Shown one piece after another: positions 30,881 to 39,829 of a DNA stretch of 64,000 nt (positions are counted from its first letter, which is position 1; the number at the start of each line of letters is the position of its first letter). Source of the DNA: an uncultured Pelagibacteraceae bacterium (GTDB taxonomy: Bacteria; Pseudomonadota; Alphaproteobacteria; Pelagibacterales; Pelagibacteraceae); NCBI GenBank assembly GCA_902629695.1, contig CACORY010000002.1:22582-86581 (forward strand), in the 5' to 3' direction. The notes under the pieces were generated by a model. That model was not told the DNA's origin, did no database searches, and saw nothing but the letters and a program-made list of their open reading frames with translations. Position numbers and translations under genes: made by a program.

Positions 30881-32097
30881 AAATAGAAGATATTAAAAAA
30901 GAGTTTCCAATTTTTGATGAAAAAATTCAAAATAATGATTTAGTTTATTTAGATAGCGCTAATTCATCTCAAAAGCCTAAAGTTGTTTTAGATAGAATAA
31001 ACGAATTTTACTCGAAACAATTTTCTAATGTTGGAAGAAGTATTCATTATTTAGCAGTCGCAGCAACTAATCTGTACGAAAATACCAGGGTTTCAGTCCA
31101 AAAATATATAAATGCAAAAGACAAGAACGAAATTGTATTTACCAAAGGTGCGACAGAGGCTCTGAATTTAGTAGCTAATACCCTAGGTCAGGCGATTTTA
31201 GAACCTGGAGATGAAATTTTAATTACAGAATTAGAACATCATTCTAACTATGTTCCTTGGCATTTTTTAAGGAAGTCAAAAAATATTAAGATAAAATTTG
31301 CTGAAGTAAATGATGATGGCGATATACCAATCAAAAATATTGAAAAAGAAATAACAGTTAAAACAAAAATAATAGCTATTACACATCTTTCAAATGTTAC
31401 AGGTGCAGTTTTGCCAATAAAAGAAATTACTCAGTTAGCTCATTCGAAGGGTATTGTTGTAGTTGTTGATGGTTGTCAAGGTGGTCCACATTTAAAACTT
31501 GATATGCAAGAATTAGATTGTGATTTCTATGCAATCTCTTGCCATAAAATGTATGGACCAACAGGACTTGGTGTTTTGTATGGTAAAAAAAAATGGCTTG
31601 AACAACTTCCACCATACCAAGGAGGAGGAGGAATGATTAATGAAGTAAAAAAAGATAGAATTTCTTATGGTGAACTTCCGAACAAGTATGAAGCTGGAAC
31701 AATGGCTACTGCACAAGTGATTGCATTCGATCAATCAATAAAATTTTTAGAAAGTATTGGAATTAAAAAAATAATAGAACATGAAAAAGAATTGATAGAA
31801 TATGGCCAAGAAATTTTGCAAAAAAATAATTCAATTAAATTAATTGGTAATCCAAAAGAACGAAAAGGGGTATTATCTTTTACTATTGAAGGTGTACATC
31901 CGCATGATATTGCAACTATTCTTGATGAAACTGGAGTTGCAATAAGAGCAGGTCATCATTGTTGTCAAATACTTCATGATAAGCTTGGTATTCCTGCAAG
32001 TGCTAGAGCATCTCTTGGTGTTTATAATACTAAAGACGATTTAGATAAACTGAATGAAGGAATTAATAATTGTAAAAAAATCTTTGACTTAAAATGA
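30877..32097 (+). CDS. sufS: Cysteine desulfurase SufS
   Basis: YLDSANSSQKPKVVLDRI, AISCHKMYGPTGLGVLYGKK (PLP Lys), IRAGHHCCQ active-site Cys. Confidence 0.96.
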   Translation: MKIEDIKKEFPIFDEKIQNNDLVYLDSANSSQKPKVVLDRINEFYSKQFSNVGRSIHYLAVAATNLYENTRVSVQKYINAKDKNEIVFTKGATEALNLVANTLGQAILEPGDEILITELEHHSNYVPWHFLRKSKNIKIKFAEVNDDGDIPIKNIEKEITVKTKIIAITHLSNVTGAVLPIKEITQLAHSKGIVVVVDGCQGGPHLKLDMQELDCDFYAISCHKMYGPTGLGVLYGKKKWLEQLPPYQGGGGMINEVKKDRISYGELPNKYEAGTMATAQVIAFDQSIKFLESIGIKKIIEHEKELIEYGQEILQKNNSIKLIGNPKERKGVLSFTIEGVHPHDIATILDETGVAIRAGHHCCQILHDKLGIPASARASLGVYNTKDDLDKLNEGINNCKKIFDLK

Positions 32098-32558
32098 ATT
32101 TAAAAGAACTATATCAAGAAATTATCTTAGAACATGGCAAAAATCCAAGAAATTTAGGCCAAGCTAAAAATTTTAATAAAGATGCAAAAGGAAATAATCC
32201 TCTTTGTGGAGACAACGTTCATGTTTATTTAAAACTTAATGATCAAAGAAAAGTGGAAGATATATCATTCGAAGGTAAAGGATGTGCAATTTCTATGGCC
32301 TCGGCTTCAATAATGACAGATTTAATAAAAGGTAAAAGTGATAATGAAGCTAAAGAAATTATTGAGGATTTTTTAGGAATGATAAAAGAAAATCCTGAAC
32401 TTAAAAATAAAATTTTAGAAGATGATGATAAAACAAAGCTAATGTGTCTTTCAGGAGTTAAACAATATCCAATGAGAGTAAAATGTGCTACCTTATCTTG
32501 GCATACCTTAGTTTCTGCGATGGAAAATAATGGAAAACAAGTGAGTACCGAAGATTAG
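32094..32558 (+). CDS. sufU: SufU-type Fe-S scaffold/sulfur transfer protein
   Basis: ILEHGKNPRNLG, NPLCGDNVHVYL, GKGCAISMASASIMTDLI, VKCATLSWHTL. Confidence 0.93.
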   Translation: MNLKELYQEIILEHGKNPRNLGQAKNFNKDAKGNNPLCGDNVHVYLKLNDQRKVEDISFEGKGCAISMASASIMTDLIKGKSDNEAKEIIEDFLGMIKENPELKNKILEDDDKTKLMCLSGVKQYPMRVKCATLSWHTLVSAMENNGKQVSTED

Positions 32559-32562
32559 TTTT

Positions 32563-32859
32563 ATGGAAGCAAAAGAAAAAATTATTAACGAAATCAAAAA
32601 AATTTATGACCCAGAATTACCAGTTAATATTTACGAACTAGGGTTGATATATGATATTCAGGTCGTTGATAAAAAAGCAAAAATAAAGATGACTTTAACG
32701 ACACCAAATTGTCCAGTAGCTGAAAGTTTACCTAAAGAGGTAAAAGAGGGTGCGATGCAAGTAGAGGGAATCGATAACGTGGAACTTGAATTAGTTTGGG
32801 ATCCACCTTGGAATAAAGATATGATGTCTGACGCTGCAAAATTGGAGCTTAATTTATAA
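32563..32859 (+). CDS. sufT: MIP18/DUF59 family Fe-S assembly protein SufT-like
   Basis: IYDPELPVNIYELGLIYDIQV, MTLTTPNCPVAESLPKEV, VELVWDPPWNKDMMSD. Confidence 0.9.
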   Translation: MEAKEKIINEIKKIYDPELPVNIYELGLIYDIQVVDKKAKIKMTLTTPNCPVAESLPKEVKEGAMQVEGIDNVELELVWDPPWNKDMMSDAAKLELNL

Positions 32860-33194
32860 TGAGTCCTATAATTAAATTAAGTGATAATGCTGCGACTAGA
32901 ATTAAAGAGATTATGTCTGGCGCTGGAAAAGAGGCTTTAGGAGTAAGAGTTTCTGTAAAATCTGGTGGCTGTGCTGGTATGTCTTATGTAATGGAGTATT
33001 CAAAAGAACTTAATCCAAATGATGAAGTTATAGAGGATAAAGGTGTTAAAGTTTTTATAGATTCCGCAGCAATTATGTATTTACTGGGCACTGAAATGGA
33101 TTACAAAAAAGAGGATTTTTCCTCGACTTTTGTATTTAATAACCCTAATGAAACCGAAAGATGTGGTTGCGGGGAGTCTTTTAAAATAGATTAA
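32859..33194 (+). CDS. sufA: A-type Fe-S carrier (SufA/IscA)
   Basis: GVRVSVKSGGCAGMSYVMEY and C-terminal CGCGESF. Confidence 0.94.
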   Translation: MSPIIKLSDNAATRIKEIMSGAGKEALGVRVSVKSGGCAGMSYVMEYSKELNPNDEVIEDKGVKVFIDSAAIMYLLGTEMDYKKEDFSSTFVFNNPNETERCGCGESFKID

Positions 33195-33211
33195 TATAAG
33201 TATCCCATAAG

Positions 33212-33242
33212 TTGCATATCAGTATTGCTAAAATTGCATATC
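33212..33242. repeat. Direct repeat TTGCATATC x2, 22-bp periodicity
   Basis: TTGCATATC at 33212-33220 and 33234-33242, upstream of the 56-aa ORF. Confidence 0.6.
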
Positions 33243-33259
33243 TAGTGTATAAATTCCTT

Positions 33260-33430
33260 ATGAATAAGTTTGAATTTAAAAATCTTGTTAAAAGCCTTAA
33301 AGATTCTTTAAAAGAAAAAACTTTTTTTAAAGATTTACGTAAAGAGGTTGAGACTGGTGCAAATGGCACTCAGGACTACGTAGTAAAAAAAGGTGTTAAT
33401 AAAGATACAGTTGCAACAACTAGACAGTAA
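33260..33430 (+). CDS. Small protein of unknown function (56 aa)
   Basis: ATG 33260: MNKFEFKNLVKSLKDSLKEKTFFKDLRKEVETGANGTQDYVVKKGVNKDTVATTRQ; fills the gap between sufA and glnA. Confidence 0.5.
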   Translation: MNKFEFKNLVKSLKDSLKEKTFFKDLRKEVETGANGTQDYVVKKGVNKDTVATTRQ

Positions 33431-33436
33431 TTAAAA

Positions 33437-34843
33437 CTAACTACTGTAATACATCTCAAATTCTACAGGATGAGGTGCGTGTTCAAACTTGTGAATTTCC
33501 TCAAATTTAAGTGCTATATAAGCATCAATTTGATCATCGGTAAAAACATTACCTTGAGTTAAAAATTCTCTATCCTTATCTAAACTTTCCATAGCTTCCC
33601 TTAAAGATCCACAAACAGTTGGGATAGACTTCACTTCTTCAGGAGGTAATTCATATAAATCTTTATCAAAAGACTCTCCAGGGTGGATTTTGTTTTTTAT
33701 TCCATCTAATCCCGCCATCAACATGGCTGCAAAAGTTAAATAAGGATTTCCTGCAGCATCAGGGAATCTTATTTCGCATCTAGCACCTTTCTTGCTCAAT
33801 GTGATTGGAATACGACAAGATGCAGATCTATTTCTAGCTGAGTATGCTAAAAGAACTGGAGCCTCAAATCCTGGAACTAATCTTTTGTAGCTATTTGTCG
33901 TTGAGTTTGCAAATGCATTTATTGCTTTTGCATGTTTTAAAATTCCACCTATATAATTTAGCGCTGTTTCAGATAATCCTGAATAAGCTTCACCTGAAAA
34001 TACAGGTTTATCACCTTTCCATATAGATTGGTGAATATGCATACCAGAGCCGTTATCTCCTGCAACTGGTTTTGGCATAAACGTAGCCGTTTTCCCAAAA
34101 GAGTGAGTTACCATCTGCACAACATATTTATATAGTTGCACGTTATCAGCTTGATTAACTAATGTACCAAAGTACATACCAAGCTCATGTTGACTAGGCG
34201 CTACTTCATGATGGTGCTTTTCAACTTTTATACCTACCTCTTTTAAATTTTTTAAATATTCTCCACGCATATCTTGTTCACTATCGACTGGAGGAACTGG
34301 AAAATAACCACCTTTAATTGGAGGTCTATGACCCATATTTCCATTATCATACTCTTTACCTGAATTGTATGGACCTTCTTTACTGTCGATTTTAAATCCA
34401 CATTCATTCATATCATTTTTAATTCTTACATCATCAAAAACAAAAAATTCTGGTTCAGGACCAAAAAATGCCTTGTCGCCAATACCAGAAGCTTTTAAAT
34501 ATTCTTCAGCTTTTTTAGCTACTCCTCTTGGATCTCTTTCATAAGGAGTTTTCTTTACTGCATCTAAAATGTCACAAAATAAAACTACTGTGTTGTGCGA
34601 AGTAAATGGATCTAAAAAAAATCTTTCAGTGTCAGGTTTTAAAATCATGTCTGACTCATTAATTGCTTTCCAACCAGCAATTGAGGAACCATCAAAAAAA
34701 ACACCATTTTTAAGCATATCTTCATCCACAATAGAGCTGTCAATCGTTAAATGTTGTAATTTACCTCTAGGATCAGTGAATCTAAGATCTAAAAATTCAG
34801 CTTCTTTATCTTTAATAAATTTTAAAACATCTTTAGTGCTCAT
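33437..34843 (-). CDS. glnA: Glutamine synthetase type I
   Basis: FFDGSSIAGWKAINESDMIL, GPEPEFFVFD, NGSGMHIHQS, NSYKRLVPGFEAPVLLAYSARNRSASCRIP. Confidence 0.97.
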   Translation of the reverse strand: MSTKDVLKFIKDKEAEFLDLRFTDPRGKLQHLTIDSSIVDEDMLKNGVFFDGSSIAGWKAINESDMILKPDTERFFLDPFTSHNTVVLFCDILDAVKKTPYERDPRGVAKKAEEYLKASGIGDKAFFGPEPEFFVFDDVRIKNDMNECGFKIDSKEGPYNSGKEYDNGNMGHRPPIKGGYFPVPPVDSEQDMRGEYLKNLKEVGIKVEKHHHEVAPSQHELGMYFGTLVNQADNVQLYKYVVQMVTHSFGKTATFMPKPVAGDNGSGMHIHQSIWKGDKPVFSGEAYSGLSETALNYIGGILKHAKAINAFANSTTNSYKRLVPGFEAPVLLAYSARNRSASCRIPITLSKKGARCEIRFPDAAGNPYLTFAAMLMAGLDGIKNKIHPGESFDKDLYELPPEEVKSIPTVCGSLREAMESLDKDREFLTQGNVFTDDQIDAYIALKFEEIHKFEHAPHPVEFEMYYSS

Positions 34844-34984
34844 CTTATCTCCTATATAATTCTGCAAGTTGTATTAACAAAAAAAGACTGATAGATAATG
34901 CTCTTTTAATTAATAACACCTATGCAAATATCACATAAGTGTATTATTTATTTTAAGTAATAACTAACAATTTAAAGTTGAATA

Positions 34985-35464
34985 ATGAGTTTATTAGACA
35001 AAGAGCCAGTTAAAAGAGCTGAGAAATCATTAAAAGAATTTAATACTAATCTGAATGTTATCGCATTAGATTCCTCTGCTAGAACTGCTAAAGAGGCAGC
35101 TACATCTTTAGGTTGTGAAGTAGGTGCGATTGTAAAAAGTTTACTTTTTAGGACTGATAATACTTTTACTTTAAATTTGGTCGCTGGAGATCGAAAAGCT
35201 TCTCTTAATAAGATTAAAAAAATATTAAAAAAAAAGGATGTTTCAATGGCAACAGCAGATGATGTAAAAAATATAACTGGTTATACTATTGGAGGAGTTT
35301 CACCGGTGGGTCATCTAAATAAAATAGATATATTAATTGATGATTCTCTAGATAGATTCATAGATTTATATGCAGCTGCTGGACACCCAAACTGTGTTTT
35401 TAAAATTAGTTTTAAAGATTTACAAAGCATAACTAATGGTTTGACTGAGGATATAACTGAATGA
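34985..35464 (+). CDS. YbaK/EbsC-family aminoacyl-tRNA deacylase-like protein
   Basis: TAKEAATSLGCEVGAIVKSLLFR, GYTIGGVSPVGHL. Confidence 0.87.
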   Translation: MSLLDKEPVKRAEKSLKEFNTNLNVIALDSSARTAKEAATSLGCEVGAIVKSLLFRTDNTFTLNLVAGDRKASLNKIKKILKKKDVSMATADDVKNITGYTIGGVSPVGHLNKIDILIDDSLDRFIDLYAAAGHPNCVFKISFKDLQSITNGLTEDITE

Positions 35465-36333
35465 AACAACCTAAGTTATTTGATTACTTTTTATTAACTG
35501 TTTTGGCTTTAATTTGGGCTTCAGCTTTTTTTAATATTAAAATAGCAACATATTCTTTTGGACCAGTAACAATAGCATTTTTAAGGGTTTTTTTTGGAGC
35601 AATACCTGTTCTGTTACTTTGTTATTATAAGAATATAAAAATTGAAGCTTTCTCAAAAGATTGGTTCTGGTTTGCAATGATAGGGTTTATTAATTTAGTT
35701 GCTCCTTTTTTTTTAATTGCTTATGGAGTAAAGTCTGTACAAAGTAATTTAGCAGCTATTCTAATGTCTACTACCCCATTAAGCTCAACAGTACTTGGAC
35801 ATTTTTATACAAAAAATGAAAAATTTAATTTTATTAAAACTATTGGAATATTGATTGGATTTTCAGGAATAGTTTTTTTATTTTCTGATAATTTGTTAAT
35901 AGATGAGAATAATTTTACTTCAGCATTATTAATATTGTTAGGCTCTACCTGTTATGTTATCGGAGGCGTTTTAACTTTGAAAATTAGTAAGAAAAAAAAT
36001 GAAAATGTCACAGGCTCAATACTAATTTGGGCAACAATTATTTTAATTCCACTTGTAGGTTTTATTGAAAAGCCCTGGCAATTGGTACCCCGATTAGACT
36101 CTACTATTTCTGTAATCTATCTTGGATTAGTTTCAACTGGTATAGCTTGGTTGTTGAGATTTAGAATTCTAGTAAAAAATGGTTTGATATTTCAATCACA
36201 AGTTTCTTACTTAATTCCTATTTTTGGAACAATATTGAGTTATATTTTTCTAAAAGAGTTGATTACTTTTAAAGTTTTAATTTCATTGGTTGCAGTAGTA
36301 GTAGGAATTTATTTTGTTAAGAGAGCAAGTTAA
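35461..36333 (+). CDS. EamA/DMT-family transporter
   Basis: About 10 TM; ALIWASAFFNIKIA...PVTIAFLRVFFG typical of DMT superfamily. Confidence 0.87.
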   Translation: MKQPKLFDYFLLTVLALIWASAFFNIKIATYSFGPVTIAFLRVFFGAIPVLLLCYYKNIKIEAFSKDWFWFAMIGFINLVAPFFLIAYGVKSVQSNLAAILMSTTPLSSTVLGHFYTKNEKFNFIKTIGILIGFSGIVFLFSDNLLIDENNFTSALLILLGSTCYVIGGVLTLKISKKKNENVTGSILIWATIILIPLVGFIEKPWQLVPRLDSTISVIYLGLVSTGIAWLLRFRILVKNGLIFQSQVSYLIPIFGTILSYIFLKELITFKVLISLVAVVVGIYFVKRAS

Positions 36334-37241
36334 TTGATATTTTTTCCTCTGTAGTAAGAAGATCTTCCTATAATTGAATTAAATAATCCTAAAAATCTAT
36401 ATAAGTATTTATTTTTCTGATCTTCTTTTACAGCCACAAAATAGAAAATAGTCTTAATAAATGATTTAATTAATTTTCCAAATAGTTTTAAAAAAGCATA
36501 AAAAAAATTATAATTTTTTTTATAAAAATAAAACCATGACCACATCCAATGCCAATTTTTTATATTAATAGCATCTTCTCTCTCAAAAGGATTTTTCCCC
36601 ATTGAACTTTGAAAACCTAAGTGGTGAATTTTTAAGTGTTTTGAGGTGTAAATAAATCCACCTTTATTTATAATTGATTTACAAAGATCAAATTCCTCAA
36701 AATATAAAAAAAACTCTTTATCAAAAATATCTTTTTTACCTATTTTTCTCAAATTAAGAAGCATTGAACACCCAGTTACCCATTCAACTTTCGTTAAATT
36801 TTCAATTTTATTCTCTAAAAATTTTTTTTTAAATTCTTCATTTTTATTTGGATCAAAAAAACCAGCTGGGACAAAAATTTTATCTTTTAAATATTGACAT
36901 CCAATAATATCAAAATTTTGGGTACTTTTAATTATCTTAGGTAAGTTTTTGAAGAAATTTTTATCACATATAACATCAGGATTTAATATAAATGCATAAT
37001 CAGTTTTTACTTTTGATAATCCAAAATTATTTCCTTTTCCATAACCTAAATTTTTTCCAGTACAAAAAATGTTTACTTTAGGAAATTTTTTTTTTATTAG
37101 TTTATGATGTTCAAAATTTTTTGAATTTTCAACAATCATTATGTTTATTTTACTATTAATCGATTTAAGACAATTCAGTATAATTTTTTTTGGTGTTTTG
37201 TAAGTTAAAATTACAGCTGTTATTTTTTTTAACGTGCTCAT
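36330..37241 (-). CDS. Family 2 glycosyltransferase (rhamnosyltransferase-like)
   Basis: AVILTYKTPKKIILNCLKSI, NLGYGKGNNFGLS, YAFILNPDV, GCSMLLNLR. Confidence 0.85.
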   Translation of the reverse strand: MSTLKKITAVILTYKTPKKIILNCLKSINSKINIMIVENSKNFEHHKLIKKKFPKVNIFCTGKNLGYGKGNNFGLSKVKTDYAFILNPDVICDKNFFKNLPKIIKSTQNFDIIGCQYLKDKIFVPAGFFDPNKNEEFKKKFLENKIENLTKVEWVTGCSMLLNLRKIGKKDIFDKEFFLYFEEFDLCKSIINKGGFIYTSKHLKIHHLGFQSSMGKNPFEREDAINIKNWHWMWSWFYFYKKNYNFFYAFLKLFGKLIKSFIKTIFYFVAVKEDQKNKYLYRFLGLFNSIIGRSSYYRGKNIN

Positions 37242-37286
37242 ATTAGAAAAATATAATTCTTAAATTTGTTTAAATTATTGCAAGTT

Positions 37287-38198
37287 TCACTCTTTAAGTT
37301 CCGAAATTTTTTTTATGTGAGCGGGTCTTGTTTCGCAACAACCACCTAAAATAGTTGCCCCAGACATTTTAAATTTTTGTGAAAATTCTGCCATTTTTTC
37401 AGGTGTAAGGTCTTTTCGCTGACCTAAAAATTCATTAGGATTTCCTGATTTACTTTTTTTGAAATTACTTGTGTATCCTCCTATGACTTTTGTTCTTTCA
37501 AATGCGTTTAATTTAAAACCGAATGGACAGTTAATTCTTTTAATTTCTTCATTGTTTTTTTGAAAATTTTCAGGTGAGACACATGCAAGAATCAAACCAA
37601 GAAGATTTTCACTTTCAATATTCTTCATAATATCAGATAATTTTTCACCACTTGGTAGTGTTGTTCCTTCAGATATATGCGCCCCAATTAAAAAAGGTTT
37701 CTCAAACATTTTTATTGAATTAATAGCTATAGATATTTCTTTAATACTACTTAAGACATCAAAATAAAAAAAATCAACAAACGGATTTAAAATTTTTGCT
37801 TGATCATTAAAATTATTTAAAATTTCTTTTTCATCTCTTTCGTCAGCTGAATAAGTTATATTTTGGGGTGGTAGACCACCAGCAATTAAAATGTGGGGAT
37901 ATTTTTTTTTAACTCGTTTTGCTATTTCTCCAGCGACCTTGTTTAATGTTTCAAATTTATTCTCTATGTTATTTTGTCTAAGTCTAATTCTACGAGTTGC
38001 AAAAGTATTAGTAATGATTACATCTGCACCTGCTTTTACAAAATCTTCATGAATATTTTCTACAAGCAAATGATTTTTCTTTTCTAACAAAGCTCCAGCA
38101 CTCCATAAAGTTCCTTTGGGCTTCATTCCTCTAGCTAGTAATTCTTGACCCATTCCTCCATCCAAAATTCTAATTTTATTAAAAAAATTTTTATCCAT
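37287..38198 (-). CDS. Homocysteine S-methyltransferase family protein
   Basis: ILDGGMGQELLARG, ADVIITNTFATRR, ACVSP and GGCCETRPAHI zinc-Cys motifs. Confidence 0.87.
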   Translation of the reverse strand: MDKNFFNKIRILDGGMGQELLARGMKPKGTLWSAGALLEKKNHLLVENIHEDFVKAGADVIITNTFATRRIRLRQNNIENKFETLNKVAGEIAKRVKKKYPHILIAGGLPPQNITYSADERDEKEILNNFNDQAKILNPFVDFFYFDVLSSIKEISIAINSIKMFEKPFLIGAHISEGTTLPSGEKLSDIMKNIESENLLGLILACVSPENFQKNNEEIKRINCPFGFKLNAFERTKVIGGYTSNFKKSKSGNPNEFLGQRKDLTPEKMAEFSQKFKMSGATILGGCCETRPAHIKKISELKE

Positions 38199-38202
38199 AT
38201 AA

Positions 38203-38949
38203 TTAAACAAATATTCTTATACCAATTCTTATAGAAACAAAAATAACTAAAATTGATGTAATGATTGATAAAGCTCTACTGGATAGAAATTTTAGATTAA
38301 GATGATTTCCTATACGTCCTCCAATAAAAACACTTAAAAAGAGCAACCAATAAAAAGATAATTCGTTGAACACATATTCTTTTGTTAGTTGCCCGAAAGT
38401 TCCTGAAATAGAATTAATCAAAATAAAAAGAGAAGCAGTGGTAGCAATGATCTTTGGTTTTTCTGCTTTTAATAAAAAAAGAATTGGACTTAAAAAAATA
38501 CCACCACCGATCCCTATTATTCCAGATATTAACCCAAGAAAAGAACCTATGATGAGAGAGATAAAAAAATTCAATTTTTTTATTACAAGATTATTATCAT
38601 CAAATGATTTATTATTTAATAATAGTAAAATTCCAGCAACAGATAAGACTATGAATAAAAGAATTTCAAAAAATTCTTTATCTATTTTTAATGTCCCACC
38701 AAAAAAGGCTAATGGAATAGAACCTATTAAAAAAGGAATTAATAACTTAAAATTATGATTACCAGCACGTATGTAGCTAAAAGAGTTTCCAGAAACAACT
38801 ATAATGTTACTTAAAAGTGCTATTATTGGAAAAATATAATAAGGAATATCCCAAATCAAAAGTAACGCTAAATATGTGGAGCCTCCACCGAAACCAACAC
38901 TGGAGTATAAAATAGCTGTTATAAAAAATAATATTGATAATATAGTCAT
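38203..38949 (-). CDS. TSUP/TauE/SafE-family permease
   Basis: SSVGFGGGSTYLALLLI and GIIGIGGGIFLSPILFLL paired motifs. Confidence 0.87.
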   Translation of the reverse strand: MTILSILFFITAILYSSVGFGGGSTYLALLLIWDIPYYIFPIIALLSNIIVVSGNSFSYIRAGNHNFKLLIPFLIGSIPLAFFGGTLKIDKEFFEILLFIVLSVAGILLLLNNKSFDDNNLVIKKLNFFISLIIGSFLGLISGIIGIGGGIFLSPILFLLKAEKPKIIATTASLFILINSISGTFGQLTKEYVFNELSFYWLLFLSVFIGGRIGNHLNLKFLSSRALSIITSILVIFVSIRIGIRIFV

Positions 38950-38962
38950 GTAAAAATATTTT

Positions 38963-39463
38963 ATGAAAGTAAATATAGCACTACTAACTGTAACAGATAC
39001 CAGAACAATTGATAATGATAAATCTGGTGGAATTTTAATAAATAAAATTAAAGAAGCTAATCATAATTTGATTGATCGAAAAATATGTAAAGATAATAAA
39101 AAAGATATTATTAAAATTCTTAATGACTGGTTAAAAAATGAAAAGATTGATGTGATAATTACAACAGGAGGAACCGGCCTCACAGGAAGGGATATTACTC
39201 CTGAAGCGTTAGATGAAGTGGCAGAAAAACATATTCCTGGATTTGGTGAAATATTCAGAAATTTGAGTTTAAAAACAGTTGGAACTTCAGCAATTCAGTC
39301 TAGAGCTTGTGCAGTACTTTCGAATGGAAAGTATATCTTTGCTTTACCTGGATCTTCAGGCGGTGTGACAGATGCTTGGGATGGTATATTAAAGCATCAA
39401 CTAGATGTTAACCATAAACCATGCAATTTTGTGGATTTGTTCCCAAGATTAAAAGAAAAATAA
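38963..39463 (+). CDS. moaB: Molybdenum cofactor biosynthesis protein MoaB
   Basis: NIALLTVTDTRTIDNDKSGGIL, IITTGGTGLTGRDITPEAL, ALPGSSGGVTDAWDGIL. Confidence 0.92.
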   Translation: MKVNIALLTVTDTRTIDNDKSGGILINKIKEANHNLIDRKICKDNKKDIIKILNDWLKNEKIDVIITTGGTGLTGRDITPEALDEVAEKHIPGFGEIFRNLSLKTVGTSAIQSRACAVLSNGKYIFALPGSSGGVTDAWDGILKHQLDVNHKPCNFVDLFPRLKEK

Positions 39464-39709
39464 TTATTTTTGATATTTACTTTTCCACTCTGAATAAGGC
39501 ATTCCATAAATTCGTTCTCTTGCCTCAGGATCAGAAATAGTGACACCTTTTTTTTCTGCTTCTTCTCTGTACCATCTTGATAAACAGTTTCTACAAAAGT
39601 TAGCCAGGTTCATTAAATCAATGTTTTGAACATCCTTTCTTTCATTCAAATGTTTTAGCAATCTTTCAAAAGTTGCAGATTGGATTTCTATTTTTTGATT
39701 TTTATTCAT
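39464..39709 (-). CDS. DUF1244 protein
   Basis: FERLLKHLNERKDVQNIDLMNLANFCRNCLSRWYREEAEKKG. Confidence 0.85.
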   Translation of the reverse strand: MNKNQKIEIQSATFERLLKHLNERKDVQNIDLMNLANFCRNCLSRWYREEAEKKGVTISDPEARERIYGMPYSEWKSKYQK

Positions 39710-39829
39710 AAAAAAAAAATATTAATGACTTTTTAAATAAGCACAAGATATTGTGTTCATACAATTAAGAGTAGAAAATTTTAGTTTTTACAAATAGACA
39801 CAAGTAATTATTACTAGTTAAATATCTTT

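Noticed and set aside
34844-34984. sigma-54/NtrC site or glnA RNA motif in the glnA-ybaK-like divergent region
   Set aside because: No convincing TGGCAC-N5-TTGC element or glnA-motif structure could be read by eye.
37287-38198. Possible SAM-V/SAM-II riboswitch ahead of the homocysteine S-methyltransferase gene
   Set aside because: The upstream TSUP gene ends 4 nt from its start; there is no leader space for a riboswitch.
39742-39755. Palindrome CACAA-GATA-TTGTG upstream of the K-rich aldehyde dehydrogenase
   Set aside because: Only 5-bp arms in an AT-rich spacer; not strong enough alone to call an operator.
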